This document shows, piece after piece, positions 32,305 through 43,547 of a stretch of DNA of 64,000 nt (position 1 is its first letter; each line of letters opens with the position of its first letter). Source of the stretch: Hypericum androsaemum (taxonomy: Eukaryota; Streptophyta; Magnoliopsida; Malpighiales; Hypericaceae); contig OZ023194.1 of the NCBI GenBank assembly GCA_963995505.1, positions 15,930,428 through 15,994,427 of the forward strand, read 5' to 3'. The translations under genes and the position numbers were made by a program. The notes beneath the pieces were generated by a model. That model was not told where the DNA came from, did not search any database, and saw only the letters and a list, made by a program, of their open reading frames with translations.

Positions 32305-32745
32305 CTGTAGTGATATTGGTTTGAGTCTGTATTGATGTTGGTTTGAGTCTGTATTGATATTAGTTTTCGAATGCAGTGATATTGGTTTCCGAACGCAGTG
32401 ATATTGGTTTTGAGATGTAGTGATATTGTTTTTGCGATGTAGTGATATTGGGTTTCAGATGTAGTGATATTGATTTTCGAATGTAGTGATATTAGTTCGC
32501 ATGTGTGGCGATATTGATTCGCATGTATAGGGATATTGGTTTTGCGATGTAGTGATATTGGTTTTTGAATGTAGTGATATTGGTTTTCAGATGTAGTGAT
32601 ATTGGTTTTGCGATGTAGTGATATTAATTTTCGAATGTAGTGATATTGGTTTCCGAACGCAGTGATATTGGTTTCCGAACGCAGTGATATTGATTTTCGA
32701 ACGTAGAGATATTAGTTTCCGAATGTAGTGATATTGGTTTTCTAT
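32305..32745. repeat. Minisatellite, ~22-24 bp unit, about 19 copies
   Basis: Degenerate tandem copies of TGTAGTGATATTGGTTTTCG with length variants (for example CCGAACGCAGTGATATTGGT). It abuts the 3' end of the small frame above. Copy number was counted by eye. Confidence 0.92.
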
Positions 32746-33090
32746 TGAATTTTCGTTCTTTGGTTCTTTGAGTTTATTTTAAAAAAAATATCTGGAAGCT
32801 GGTAAGGTTCTTGAAGTTGACAATAATTTAAAGAGAGAGAAAGAGTTCATTCTTCTTTTCACGTGAGATTGGTTTATATTTTTTTACCTTTTTAGTATTT
32901 CCATAAAAAAGTGAGACAGCTAATTTTCCATCTCTCCTATCATTTCTATTAGTTTTCCAATTTTATCTTTAATTACTTTATTAATACATAGATTGCTACA
33001 ATCTCTCCTTTAGTCCCCAAATTTGGAGACTACCTTTGTCCCCGTCGAATCTCCCCCCTTTTAGGATGGACTAACATCTTTATTTTTTGG
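32746..33090. other. Spacer
   Basis: AT-rich; no gene or repeat recognised. Confidence 0.5.
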
Positions 33091-33194
33091 AAAAAGTTCA
33101 CTTAAATATCCTGTAGTATCACGAAAAATTAAGTCAGTACCATGTGATTCAAAACGTATCAATTGAGTCAAACGTATCAATTGCCCCGACCCTG
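33091..33194. repeat. Fragment of a MULE terminal repeat
   Basis: AAAGTTCACTTAAATATCCT, then AAGTCAGTACCATGTGATTC and CAATTGAGTCAAACG follow the TIR of the nested MULE at 2059 in the same order. It abuts the AHL relic; no second end is visible. Confidence 0.65.
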
Positions 33195-33690
33195 CTGGCC
33201 TTGCCCGGAGTCGTTGTCTGCCAATATAGTACGAGAGATAACACCGCTGCCATTCTGAGCGTCCCTCTGACTGCCAGCGTGGTGGTGGCGGCGCCTGTTA
33301 ACCGAGGGCACGGAGAGGAGGACCACGACGGTTCTACAAGCGACTAACGACCTGACCACGCCGCTAACGACATAGCCATTGCCGGAGATGCTTGCCGAGA
33401 AGGTTAGGGAGTAGCCGCCGCAGGGAAGGGAGACAAAGTACCCGGAGGGGACACGGTTCTGTGGGCCCCGGGCAGCATCCTTACCGACGATTGGTTTCGG
33501 AGGTAAATGACGTTGCTGACAATCTCGGAGGCAGAGAGTATCGTGACGGCCGTGTGGGCCCCATTGCTGGCGAATCCATGATGGCCCGGTCGATGCTGTT
33601 GCCCCGGGGGACATCCAAGAAAAATAGCGTCATGGCGGGTGGCGGAGAGCTTGTGCTTCTTCTTGGCGGGGGGCAGCCTCCACGTGGACG
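33195..33690 (-). pseudogene. AHL (AT-hook, PPC domain) relic 1
   Basis: In minus-strand frames the order is PPAKKKHKL, MTLFFLDVPRGNSIDRAI, then (shifted) FASNGAHTAVTILSASEIVS and NVIYLRN, then (shifted) GYVVSGVVRSLVA. This parallels the PPC/DUF296 domain of AT-hook motif nuclear-localized proteins: ...EVxxGxDVxxAIxxFA..., VLSASGxVSNVTLRQ, and GxVVGGxVxGxLxA. AHL proteins bind AT-rich DNA at nuclear-matrix sites. At least two frame changes and no intact AT-hook are seen. Related relics lie at 36,030 and 46,600. Confidence 0.65.
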
Positions 33691-33759
33691 GTGATGCCTA
33701 AAGTCGGAGTCGGAGGAGTCTTCGTTTCTTCTTCTTCTGTTTGTGAAAGAGAGGAATTA

Positions 33760-36029
33760 TTATGAGTTGAAAACCGCTGGAACAATTCTTTTGAGAGTAA
33801 TATCTACATGTATGTTGTGGCGGGAACTTGGACAAATGTAAGCGGTTGGATTAATTTTCGTTAGGTTGTTGTACGTCGTTGGATCATTACGGGCGCGCGG
33901 GAACCTTATTGGGCTTGTCGCCTCCGGCCCAAGTAATAGTTGGGTGCTATAAATGCAATTGTAAAGAGAGTTGGGAACTATTATGAAAATTGCCAATAAA
34001 AAGGGTTATGGCTCCCGCCTAATCTTCTTCTGCTTCTTCCTTCCTCTTTCTTATTGGGCTTGTTGTTTGCTTCTTGTAATTTGTTCCTATTTGGTTCCTG
34101 CTTTTTTTATTTAGTTCTATAATCATTTTAACAGTATATTATTATTCACATTTGATACTTTCTAGAAATTATAATATCTTTTTTGTAGCCGTCACCAATT
34201 TGTTTGCTTCTAGTACCTGCATAAATGAACCATATGTCCATATTAATTATCTGGGTCGAATTATAAATTAAATTAATTAATCTAAATTTAAATTGGATAA
34301 TAATGATTTTTTAAACCAATTTTCAAAGCATTCCTCCCTCGGTACCAAGTGGTAATGTGTTTTATGAAGTGTCATTAGATGATCTCATTGAGTTCTGGAG
34401 ACGGCGGGTCTTAATAGTGGCTAGTCTGGTATAATTCTGATTTGCATTAGTGAGTATAGTACTTATGATTAGATATAACGGGGTGTCCACTTCATAGGTT
34501 TTTAGTTATTGATCTAAGTCCGGTATAAATAGGAATTTTTTCTGAAATGGATAAAAAATATACATATTTTTCATAAATAGACAAAAAGTTATACATATTT
34601 CGCCACTGATATAAACATTAAATAAGTTTTGTTTTTGGTCAATAATTTTTGTGAAATGTCAAAACTATCCTTATCTTTTTCCTAACAAGTAAATTTTTTG
34701 ATAATTGTGGTGGGTAATAGTGCACCCATTTATTCATAAACAATTAAGAGTTTCAACGTATTAATCTGAGAGCACACAACCCCATACAATCTTGCTCCAA
34801 GAGCGATACACACTCAGAAGATGGCTCATCCGAAATATGAAAAACTAATGAAAACTCATTTGAGCCGCATGCAAACTCATATCAACAAAAATCATAAAAT
34901 CAAATCATGATATACCTTCCAATCAAACCTCCGATAATATGAGAAAACGATGAACTAAGAAGCTACTCCGATATACCTAACCTTAGGTAAGCAAGGTACT
35001 GCCATCACAAAATATATATTTTTGGAAGGTTCAAAACTATAATTTTAATTAATCCTTAGAATCAAAAGAAGTTCATTGACCTCATGAGGAGGACTATAAA
35101 CATTGTCCTCCAATCTAGTTCCAATCATGGTAGGATTTGCTGGAAAATCCGGAATATTATTGGATAATCTTGGAATATAAACAATCTATCTTAATGGACT
35201 AGGAAAAAGAAAAATTTTGATATCCAGAATTTGCAATTCAATGCCCAATCAATCGAGGACGAAGAGTTGTTTAGTAGATCAACTGGGGACTTGTAGCAGC
35301 ATTTCCTCTTTTGGGCTCATTCAAGAATGACATTCTAGGCTTCGAACAGAATAAATGGGCCGTCTTTTCGTTGGGGGCTGTGTTATAATTACCTCGTTGT
35401 TTTACTTCAAAGTTAACAAACTCTCCGCCAAAAAATGCATTCTTAAATGAAAAGTTACCACCCTTAAACAAATTAAAAAGTTACCAATAAAAAAGAAAAG
35501 AAATAATGGGTTGCTGGTAATAAGTACTGTGAAGCAATAGACCCAATCGGTTCTGGCGCAATATGTTTATGCAATAGAACTTATCCACTCGAGTCGGCTA
35601 TATTAAAATAATAATTTTTTTAATAATATTTTTTCACATTCATAAATTTTGAATTTACTATTATCGTAAATGAATTTAAATTTCTCACCACTAAATTTAT
35701 ATGTTATTGACACCATAAACACAGTGGCTTATGTTATTGGCATAATTGCTTACAAACTACAATTACCTTCTCGTTATTCCACTTAGCAACGCTCAAGAAG
35801 AAAGTTGACGGACTTGTAAAGATTTGTCAATGAACGGATATGATTATAAAAGGAATATGCCACATTGTATAGAACTAACTATCTTGAACAATTTTCTACC
35901 AAAAAAAATCTAATTCTTCTCCTACCTTCTACGTAAGAGCTTCTCTGTAACAGCCTATTTTCTCTATTCTTGAACTATTAACTATCTTGACATCCAACGC
36001 CAACCTTAACAAGAAGACTAAGTAGGGCG
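33760..36029. other. Spacer of tandem unit 1
   Basis: AT-rich. Segments (GTTCCTATTTGGTTCCTG, AGTTCTATAATCATTTTAAC, GTTTTATGAAGTGTCATTAG) recur around 45,410-45,735, showing it is one copy of a duplicated unit. No gene is seen. Confidence 0.6.
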
Positions 36030-36275
36030 GGGACCTCACATAGCGCCGTTTTGGAGAATGGCGGGATCGACCATCCCGGAGGCGGAGAGCACCGTGACGG
36101 CCGCGTGGGCCCCACTTGTGGCGAATGCAACGATGGCATGGACGACGTCGGTGCCCTGGGCGACTTCCAAGGTAAAGTATGTCATGGCGGGCGCAGACGG
36201 TGGCTAGAGCCTGGGCTTGTTCTTGGGCGGTTGGCTGAGACGGGGGCGGCCTCCACTTGAACGGTGATGCCTAAG
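36030..36275 (-). pseudogene. AHL (PPC domain) relic 2
   Basis: Minus strand from 36,185: MTYFTLEVAQGTDVVHAIVA, then FATSGAHAAVTVLSASGMV. This is the first half of an AHL PPC domain with clear family spacing. Upstream frames give NKPRL and PPSAPA, like the sequence between AT-hook and PPC. The domain stops abruptly at about 36,035, so the second half is missing. Sequence on the right side (GTGATGCCTAAGTCGGAGG) matches the flank of relic 1. Confidence 0.75.
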
Positions 36276-36702
36276 TCGGAGGAGGAGGAGTCGTCTTCTT
36301 CTCTTCTTCTTGTGTTTTTTTCCCCTTAAGTCGGTCTTGTTTCTTCGGAAGGAGTTTCAGGAAATAGACGAATAATGAGTCGAGAACTCAAGTAGGCTGA
36401 GTCTTATATTGGGTGGGCCCACCTCTAGTCCCGCCTCTTGTCGTTGCTTCTTTCTTGTAATTTGTTCTTATTTACCTTTTTTTTATAGGTTGATTTTATT
36501 TCACTAGAAAATAATACTTATTTATTAAAGCCTTGCTTATTAAATTTTGTTAGAAGCCATAGGTTTTGCTAAAATCTTGTCGTAGTAAATTTAGTGAAAA
36601 TTTATGATAAGAAATAGAAGTACTCGAGCATTAACATAATTCAATTTAACAATCCTATATAATCCCAATATTTACATTTTATATATAACGTAATGTATAT
36701 AA
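36276..36702. other. Spacer of tandem unit 2, left part
   Basis: Continues the duplicated unit up to the Copia insertion point. It resumes at 45,168. Confidence 0.5.
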
Positions 36703-36785
36703 TGTTGGACTAGGCCCATTTGCACCCATTATTGGGCAAAAATGGGCCCAGGCCCATTAGGCCCAAAAGTCATTGGGCTTTTGGG

Positions 36786-36956
36786 ACGCCACGTGGACGC
36801 CACGTGGCCGACACGTGAGCGCCACGTGGCATGACACGCGGGCAACACGTGGCAAACCTAGTGGGTAGCTCCGCCACGTGTCAAACACGTGGTATGCCAC
36901 GTGGCAAAGCTAGTTGATAGCTTTACCACGTGGCGCCACGTGGATGACACGTGGCG
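36786..36956 (+). promoter_or_regulatory. G-box cluster in the U3 of the LTR
   Basis: Eleven CACGTG palindromes in about 170 bp, mostly as GCCACGTGGC or ACACGTGGC. The right LTR keeps eight. CACGTG is the core bound by plant bZIP (ABF/HY5-type) and bHLH (PIF/MYC-type) factors. Its place directly upstream of the TATA box suggests stress, light or hormone control of the element, which is inference. Confidence 0.8.
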
Positions 36957-36979
36957 CACATGTGTGAGTCGGATCTCCC

Positions 36980-36987
36980 TATAAAAG
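36980..36987 (+). promoter_or_regulatory. TATA box of Copia 5' LTR
   Basis: CCCTATAAAAGGGAG, with the same sequence in the 3' LTR at 44,861. Transcription probably starts about 30 bp downstream, near 37,015. Confidence 0.8.
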
Positions 36988-37191
36988 GGAGAAACTACTG
37001 GTGATTATGGGGTACTTTTCCCATTCTGAGAATACACTTCAGAGAACCTTTTTCAGTAAAGTCCTTGTAGTTCTCAGATTTTGCAAAGCAAGGAAACTCG
37101 AGGAAATTGTTTACGTATCCAATCCGTTTGTGATCGTAAACCACCAGTGACAATATCTTGTTATCCGATCCTGTTTAAAGCACGCTACAAC

Positions 37192-37200
37192 AAGTAAGTC
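37192..37200 (+). other. Candidate 5' splice donor in LTR (U5)
   Basis: CAA|GTAAGTC fits the plant donor consensus well. It lies between the predicted transcription start and the PBS. Acceptors that could pair with it occur at 38,471 and 39,398. Confidence 0.45.
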
Positions 37201-37287
37201 TTGTTATTTATTAATAAATTTATTTTATTAATTATGAGGTAATTAATTCATGATTATTCGTTAATTATGGGCCCAAATTTCCTTCAA

Positions 37288-37301
37288 TTGGTATCAGAGC
37301 C
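37288..37301 (+). other. Primer-binding site (initiator Met tRNA)
   Basis: TTGGTATCAGAGCC, complementary to the 3' end of plant initiator methionine tRNA, one base after the 5' LTR. Confidence 0.93.
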
Positions 37302-38478
37302 TGCTTATATATTGTTCTGGTTGTTCAATTATTTTTGAAATCAAGTTTAATTGTGTATATTTGGTTCAAAAATCGAGTTTAATTGTGATTTTTAATGAAA
37401 ATTACAATCTGGTGTACTTTATTGCAATCAATTTAAAACCAATGGAATTAAATTGAAATTTGTCCTAAAACGCGGGCAAAATTCGCGCACGCGCGAAACC
37501 ATAAAGTACTAATCTGAAATTTGAACGCCGACGTGGCACCTGCGTGTCATGGACTTCGGTGCAATTTTCGGAAAACTTGGGGATTAATTGGAAATTGTCC
37601 CAAAAAATCCCCAAATCAAAGTTTAACCCTAATCGGGCGATTTGGGCGTTTTCGCCAGAAATTGAATTCGATCGATTTCGTCGGAAATCCGACGATTTCG
37701 ACGCTGGAGATCGACGATAGTCGATTCTCCGGCTTCTCCCCGACATCCCGATACCACGTTTGTGGATCGACGTCGCCGGAATCGCGAGATCGAGGACGAC
37801 GACGGTGGAGAGGCGCGGAACGGAGAAGTGCTTCGCGGCGGAGAACGGATGGACTTCGGCCCGCGAGGCCGCTACGGCCGTGATCACGAGGCCGAGACGC
37901 GTCGATTGCGACCGGTCTCAGCCGCTGGTTCGCCGCCGTTAAGCGGTGGTCGTAGGAGGTCGTACGGTGGCGATTTCGCCGATCGCGGGAGAGGAGAGAG
38001 AAAGAGAAGGGGAAAAATCTGCGAGGGGCAAAATCGTAATTTTGCAATTTTTCTCTGAAATATTTATACCCCGGTTCGATTCAATTGTAACTGGGCGATT
38101 TGGTCTGGTTCTTGGTTGAACCAAATTCGATTTTGGTCAATTTTGACTTAAGTCAAAATTGGGCAGAATTTTATTTTTTGTTGGATTTAATTGGATAAAT
38201 TATTTTTTGTTCAATAAAAAATCATTAAAAAAATTATGAGTTAATTTTTTAGTTAAGTTTTTAAGATTATTAGAATAATTTTAATGACTTAAATATATTT
38301 TGGAATAAGTTCTGAAATATATTGAACAAAATATACAATTACCTTTAAGAATCTAGAATTGAACAGATCCTTTGTATATGTGTTCATCATTTGATTAAAA
38401 AATTATGTATTTTTGATCATTGGGTAAATATGTATATTGACCCAAAAACAATTGACCTGCATATGTTGCAGATTAACA
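37302..38478 (+). other. Copia 5' leader, GC-rich part
   Basis: 37,440-38,060 is much richer in G+C than the rest of the element, with several overlapping short frames on both strands and no family motif. It may be a packaging/regulatory leader or acquired host sequence. An acceptor-like ATATGTTGCAG ends at 38,471. Confidence 0.45.
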
Positions 38479-38952
38479 ATGATGAAATATAAAACGATTG
38501 TGTACTCGAACTTTTGTGCACGTGAAATACGTGAAAGTATACTCATGTGTCGCATTTCGAGTCGACAACCAAAGGATGATATGTATGTTCTAATGGAACA
38601 TATAGACAATGTTCATCATATGATGCAGGATTGCGTCTGGGCCGGAGGATACGACCATGGAGAGGATTGGCCTTCCATGTTCTGTGATCTTTTAATCACA
38701 CTCAGGATTAAGGAAAAAATAGAATTTTTCCTACAACCTGAGGATTGCTCACACAGAGATGCACTGGCAGGGTTAGTCCTTTATTTGCAGAATAAAGGAC
38801 TTCTGGAGGAAATGATCCCCAATCCTCCTATGGAACTACGTAGTGGACGTATGATCCGTCGCTATTGTAGTCAGGGATACTTTTATAGTTTTCCCATTCC
38901 ATGTGCGGTGTGGATTTTAGATTCCGCACCTATCCCAGTTGTGACTGTTTGA
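38479..38952 (+). CDS. Unrecognised 157-codon frame in Copia leader
   Basis: ATG ATG at 38,479, eight bases after an acceptor-like TGTTGCAG, opens 157 codons to a stop at 38,952. Segments read SRQPKDDMYVLMEHIDNVHH, KEKIEFFLQPEDCSHRDALA and GLVLYLQNKGLLEEMIPNPP. It is acidic in the middle with a basic LRSGRMIRR near the C-terminus. There is no zinc knuckle, transmembrane segment or signal peptide. It is in sense orientation upstream of gag, a position where plant Copia elements usually have no ORF. It could be a regulatory accessory protein, a captured host exon or chance. Conservation in sister copies would decide. Confidence 0.45.
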   Translation: MMKYKTIVYSNFCAREIRESILMCRISSRQPKDDMYVLMEHIDNVHHMMQDCVWAGGYDHGEDWPSMFCDLLITLRIKEKIEFFLQPEDCSHRDALAGLVLYLQNKGLLEEMIPNPPMELRSGRMIRRYCSQGYFYSFPIPCAVWILDSAPIPVVTV

Positions 38953-39400
38953 ATCCTCTTGTGTCTATAAATAGTTTCTTAATGTATTTTTGTATATCTT
39001 GTTGAAAGTTTCCATATACATATGTTGTTTTTGGGAAACTCTGTTTTATACTAGGTATTCATAGAAGCTTTATATATACATAGGTGTGTATTCAAAACTT
39101 TATGTATATCCTTGTATATATATAAATAAAAGGCTTGTGAGCTTTTTATTTCTGTGATTATATAATATGTTTATTTAATTACACGTGTCAAATCCACTTG
39201 TATTTACTATCAAAGAACTTAGAATGATTAAAGTTTGAGATTAATTCTTGAAGGGTAAGGGGAAACACACCCGTGACCTACTTTAAATTCGAGATTAGTC
39301 AAGGACTTTATATCATTCGGAGTTATAACGTATAGTAAATTTGTGTCGTATTGCTTAGAATGACTCCTTAATATACTTTTTCTTATAATTCCCATTAGTT
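38953..39400 (+). other. Copia leader, 3' part before gag
   Basis: AT-rich. Contains AATAAAAGGCTTGTGAGC followed by TTTTTATT, a near-perfect hairpin (about 39,125-39,151) that includes an AATAAA. It ends with a pyrimidine tract and CCCATTAG just two bases before the gag ATG, a strong acceptor candidate. Confidence 0.5.
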
Positions 39401-40588
39401 ATGTCGATTGCTTCAAAATCGATTGTCGCTGAGCTCAACAAGGAGTTGAAGCTTAATGGTGACAACTACGATAATTGGAGTATGAAAATACTATATGTGC
39501 TAGAAGAACAGGATGTTCTCGAGATGACATCTACAATATTAGTTGAACCTGAATCTGGTACCACTGCACAGCATAAGCGTGATTGTGACGCTTTTAAAGC
39601 TTGGAAAAAGAAAAACTCTACAGCTCGTCTCATCTTGCTGAGTGCAATGATGGATGACATTACCAGGCTATTTCGTGTCTATGACAATACAAAGGACCTT
39701 TGGGATGCTCTGAAAGAAAGATTCGGGAGGCTTTCAATCTCGAAGCTACGTGCTTTGACAATAAGATTTGATACTTATAAGAAACGCCCTGATCATTCTA
39801 TGCAAAAGCATCTCAGGGAAATGTCAAACATGATTGGTGAGCTGGTTAAGGCTGGCCACATGCTAAGTAATGAGCAACAAATCCAGGCAGTCATTCGTTC
39901 CCTACCTGTGAGCTGGGAACACATGAAAATGACACTTACCCATGCCGATAATGTTACGACATTTGACGACATGGCCCGACATCTTGAGCTAGAAGAGGAT
40001 CGTCTCCTAGCTATTAGAATACACCCTGAAGCCTACATGACTCAGTCTAGTGGTACAGGGAGTAAGAGAATAAGAGGTAAAAAGGGCAAGGGTAAGAAAA
40101 ATAGAAACAAGAGTAAGGCTGAAAATTCTGGAACTAATGAGAAAAGTTCCGGAAGAAAGAAAAAAAGAAAGTCTAACATCAAGAAAGTCAGATGTTACAA
40201 CTGTCAAAGGAAAGGTCACTTCGCTAAAGATTGCATGGAAGAAAAGAAGGTACATGAAATTCACTCTTATGTGAGTAAATTATATGTATCTAGTACTGTT
40301 CTTCTATCTGAAACTCATCCTATGTGGGTGATTGATTCAGGAGCGACCGACCATGTAACAAAAGATTGTGAAGCTTTTGTTGATTTCCGACGGTTGTCGG
40401 TTGGAGCAAAATATATTTTTGTTGGTAACAACACACGAGTGGATGTTAAGGGTATGGGTACATGTAAATTGAACCTACGTCAAAGACGTACCCTATTTCT
40501 ACATGATGTGCTGTTTGCTCCAGAAATTTTTCGTAACTTAATTTCTGTTTCAACCTTGATGGCTCTTGGCTTTCGATTGCTGTTTTGA
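39401..40588 (+). CDS. Copia gag with protease start
   Basis: 395 codons. Residues about 15-205 are the capsid-like gag region (GDNYDNWSMKILYVLEEQ, LWDALKERFG). Residues 225-260 are a Lys/Arg-rich nucleocapsid arm, 265-278 the CCHC knuckle CYNCQRKGHFAKDC, and 309-320 the protease active site WVIDSGATDHVT (Asp312). The frame ends at a TGA (40,586-40,588) where the pol frame has already opened in another register, so gag and pol no longer form one polyprotein. The ATG context follows an acceptor-like CCCATTAGTT. Gag alone is intact and could still form particles. Confidence 0.92.
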   Translation: MSIASKSIVAELNKELKLNGDNYDNWSMKILYVLEEQDVLEMTSTILVEPESGTTAQHKRDCDAFKAWKKKNSTARLILLSAMMDDITRLFRVYDNTKDLWDALKERFGRLSISKLRALTIRFDTYKKRPDHSMQKHLREMSNMIGELVKAGHMLSNEQQIQAVIRSLPVSWEHMKMTLTHADNVTTFDDMARHLELEEDRLLAIRIHPEAYMTQSSGTGSKRIRGKKGKGKKNRNKSKAENSGTNEKSSGRKKKRKSNIKKVRCYNCQRKGHFAKDCMEEKKVHEIHSYVSKLYVSSTVLLSETHPMWVIDSGATDHVTKDCEAFVDFRRLSVGAKYIFVGNNTRVDVKGMGTCKLNLRQRRTLFLHDVLFAPEIFRNLISVSTLMALGFRLLF

Positions 40589-43547
40589 GAATAGTTCTGT
40601 ACAGTTGTTTTTAGAACATGTTTTTTATGGATCTGGTTTTAAATCCGGTGGTTTCTTAATTATAGATGTTGATCAGTTATCAAAATCTTATTTTTCCTTA
40701 GTCACTAATGTTCAAACGTCTCGAGATGACGTTATTTTGTGGCATTCTAGATTGGGCCATATTGGTCAAGATCGCATGAATCGTCTAGCTAAGGCAGGAC
40801 TATTAGGTAATTTAGATAAAGCTATTTTACCCACATGCGAACGATGTCTAGAAGGAAAATTGATAAGAAAATCATTTGGTAAAGGAACTAGAGCCACCTT
40901 TCCACTGCAGTTAATTCATTCTGATATTTGTGGTCCAATGAATGTGAGGGCTAGACATGGAGCGTATTACTTCATCACATTTATAGACGACTATAGTAAG
41001 TATGGTCAAGTCTATTTGATTTCTCACAAATCTGAAGCATTTAGTTGTTTCAAGATTTTTATGAATTTTGCGGAGAATCAACATGATCGAAAGATTAAGG
41101 CCTTACGAACAGATCGTGGCCGTGAGTATCTTTCTGATGAATTTAATACTCTGTGCCAAGAAAAAGGAATTGAACATCAGTTGTCCATTCCTTATACACC
41201 TCAACAAAATGGGGTAGCAGAAAGAAGGAACAGAACCCTTCTTGACATGGTTAGATCTATGATGGCTGAGGCAAATTTGCCTATATCATTTTATGGAGAT
41301 GCGCTCCTTACCGCCGCATATGTTCTCAACCGAGTTCCCTCTAAATCTGTCGCTACCACCCCTTACGAAATGTGGACAAGTCGAAAACCCGATCTAAGCT
41401 ACTTAAGACCGTGGGGGTGTGTGTCTTATGTCCATTCTACCTCTAGTTCTTTCGGTAAATTAGGACCGAGAGGTAGAAAGAGTGTCTTTATAAGATATTC
41501 TGATGTATCAAAGGGATATGTTTTCGTAGGTGAACTCGAAAATGGACAAGTGACAGAATTTGAATCACGAGATGTCACATTTTTGGAAACTATTTTTCCG
41601 AAATTGGGAGACGTAAGTAGTGATCTTACGTTATACGAAATTGATGAGGCAGAATCATCTGGATCGCTCCAACCGAGTGGGAGAATTGTGAAGGAAAATC
41701 AAGTTTTTCCATCTCAAATTGATCCGGTAGTTCACGATCCTAGTGTCAGTACATTTCCAAATTCCAGTGGGAGTATGGATTATCCCTTTAGTGGGAGTAC
41801 TATTCCTGGTAATGATGAATATATTAGAGATGTTTATCAAAATCGTGAACTTCGTAGAACCAAAAGAACTAGCATTCCACGCAAACGATTTGAGGTTGAA
41901 TGCGCTGCTAATGCTTTCTTGGCATCATTGAAAGAGAACAATGGTCAAAGTGAGATTCTTTTGGCAATCCTACAAGATGAGAAGGAACCCAAGAATGTTT
42001 CTGTTGCTCTATCATCTCCTGATAAAAATGAATGGATTAAAGCAATGGAAGAAGAGATGGCTTCGATGAAGAAAAACCTTGTTTGGGAATTGGTTGATCT
42101 GCCTAGTGGACGTAGGGCAATTGGAAACAAGTGGGTTCTCAAGATTAAGCGTAAAGCAGATGGCTGTATCGAAAGGTATAAAGCTCGCTTAGTTGCCCAA
42201 GGATTCAAACAACAGGAGGGAATAGACTATGAGGAAACTTTCGCACCTGTTGTGAGATTTACATCCATTAGGATAATTCTGGCTATAGTGGCAAATTTAG
42301 ACATTGAACTACATCAAATGGATGTTAAGACTGCTTTTCTCAATGGAGAATTGGATGAAGAAATCTATATGATTCAGCCAGAGGGCTACATCCAAAAAGG
42401 CTGCGAACGTAAAGTTTGCAAATTGATGAGATCAATTTATGGCCTTAAACAGTCTTCTAGACAATGGTACATTCGCTTTCATAATACGATCATGTCGCAT
42501 GATTTTAAAATGATAGACGAAGATCATTGTATCTATTTGAAATATTCGGATAATAAGTTTATCATTATTACACTGTATGTAGATGACATACTATTAGCTG
42601 GAAATGACAAGGGATATCTTGATGAACTCAAAGTTTGGTTTTCGTCCAACTTTGAAATGAAAGATATGGGTGAAGCTAATTACATTCTCGGAGTTAAGAT
42701 TACGAGAAATCGCTCGAAAAGCATATTATCTCTTTCACAAGAGACATATATCCATAAAGTAGTAGAGCGGTTTAATTGTAATAATAGTAATCCCAAGTTT
42801 GTCCCGATTGCCAAAGGCCATCATCTCAATAAAAATATGTGTCCTATAACAGCTCAACAGAAAAGAGATATGATAAAAATCCCTTATGCTAATGCAGTTG
42901 GTTGTCTGATGTATGCAATGTTGTGTACAAGACCAGACATTTGCTATGCTGTCGGTATAGCTAGTAGATATCAGTCTAATCCAGGTCAAGCACATTGGAA
43001 AGCAGTCAAGGGAATTATGAAATACTTGAATACGACTGCAGAATACTCACTGGTTTATCAAGGTCAAGACCTGATATTGAGAGGTTACTCCGATGCTGAT
43101 TAGGGTGGTGATGTGGATGAGAATAAATCTACATCCGGATATGTCTTCATGCTTGACGGAGGTGCTATATCATGGTGTAGCAAGAAACAAAAGTGTGTTT
43201 CTCTGTCAACTATGGAAGCTGAGTACGTTGCTTCTGCCGCAGCAGTACAAGAAGCAGTATGGTTGAAGAGATTTCTAAACCATTTATCCCTAACCAACTC
43301 AAAAGGACCAGTGAGCTTATTTTGCGATAATCAAGCGTCAATAGCTTTTGCTAAGGATCCTAGATACCATAGCAGAGCAAAGCATATTGGCATTAAGTAT
43401 CACTTTGTTAGGGATATGATTGTACATAAGGAGGTCAGCATAAAACATATGCCTACGCAAGATATGATAGCAGATCCTATGACTAAGGTTGTATCCAGAG
43501 ATGTGTTCGAAAAACACGTCAGATCCCTAGGTTTGCGTAGACATTGA
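40566..43547 (+). pseudogene. Copia pol: integrase, reverse transcriptase, RNase H
   Basis: The frame from 40,566 continues protease-linker and pol in a register shifted by one base from gag. In order: pre-integrase zinc site (HSRLGHIG...CERCLEGK, residues 60-98); integrase D120, D183 and E219 (LIHSDICGP, RTDRGREY, GVAERRNRTL); RT with MDVKTAFLNGE (585-595) and YVDD (671-674); and RNase H. A TAG at 43,101-43,103 replaces the Trp codon of the SDADW motif in RNase H; the same frame then continues to 43,547 ([29 protein letters not shown]). All other catalytic residues that I can check are present. With two lesions it is probably defective but recent. Confidence 0.93.

Larger units (their letters stand above)
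36703..37286 (+). repeat. 5' LTR of 8.5-kb Copia
   Basis: 584 bp, TGTTGGACTAGG...CCTTCA. Contains eleven CACGTG cores, a TATA box and the R/U5 sequence ending before the PBS. Confidence 0.96.

Noticed and set aside
37465..38058. Several overlapping 100-145-codon frames on both strands in the Copia leader
   Set aside because: GC-rich sequence keeps many frames open at once; none shows a motif, so none is called as a gene.
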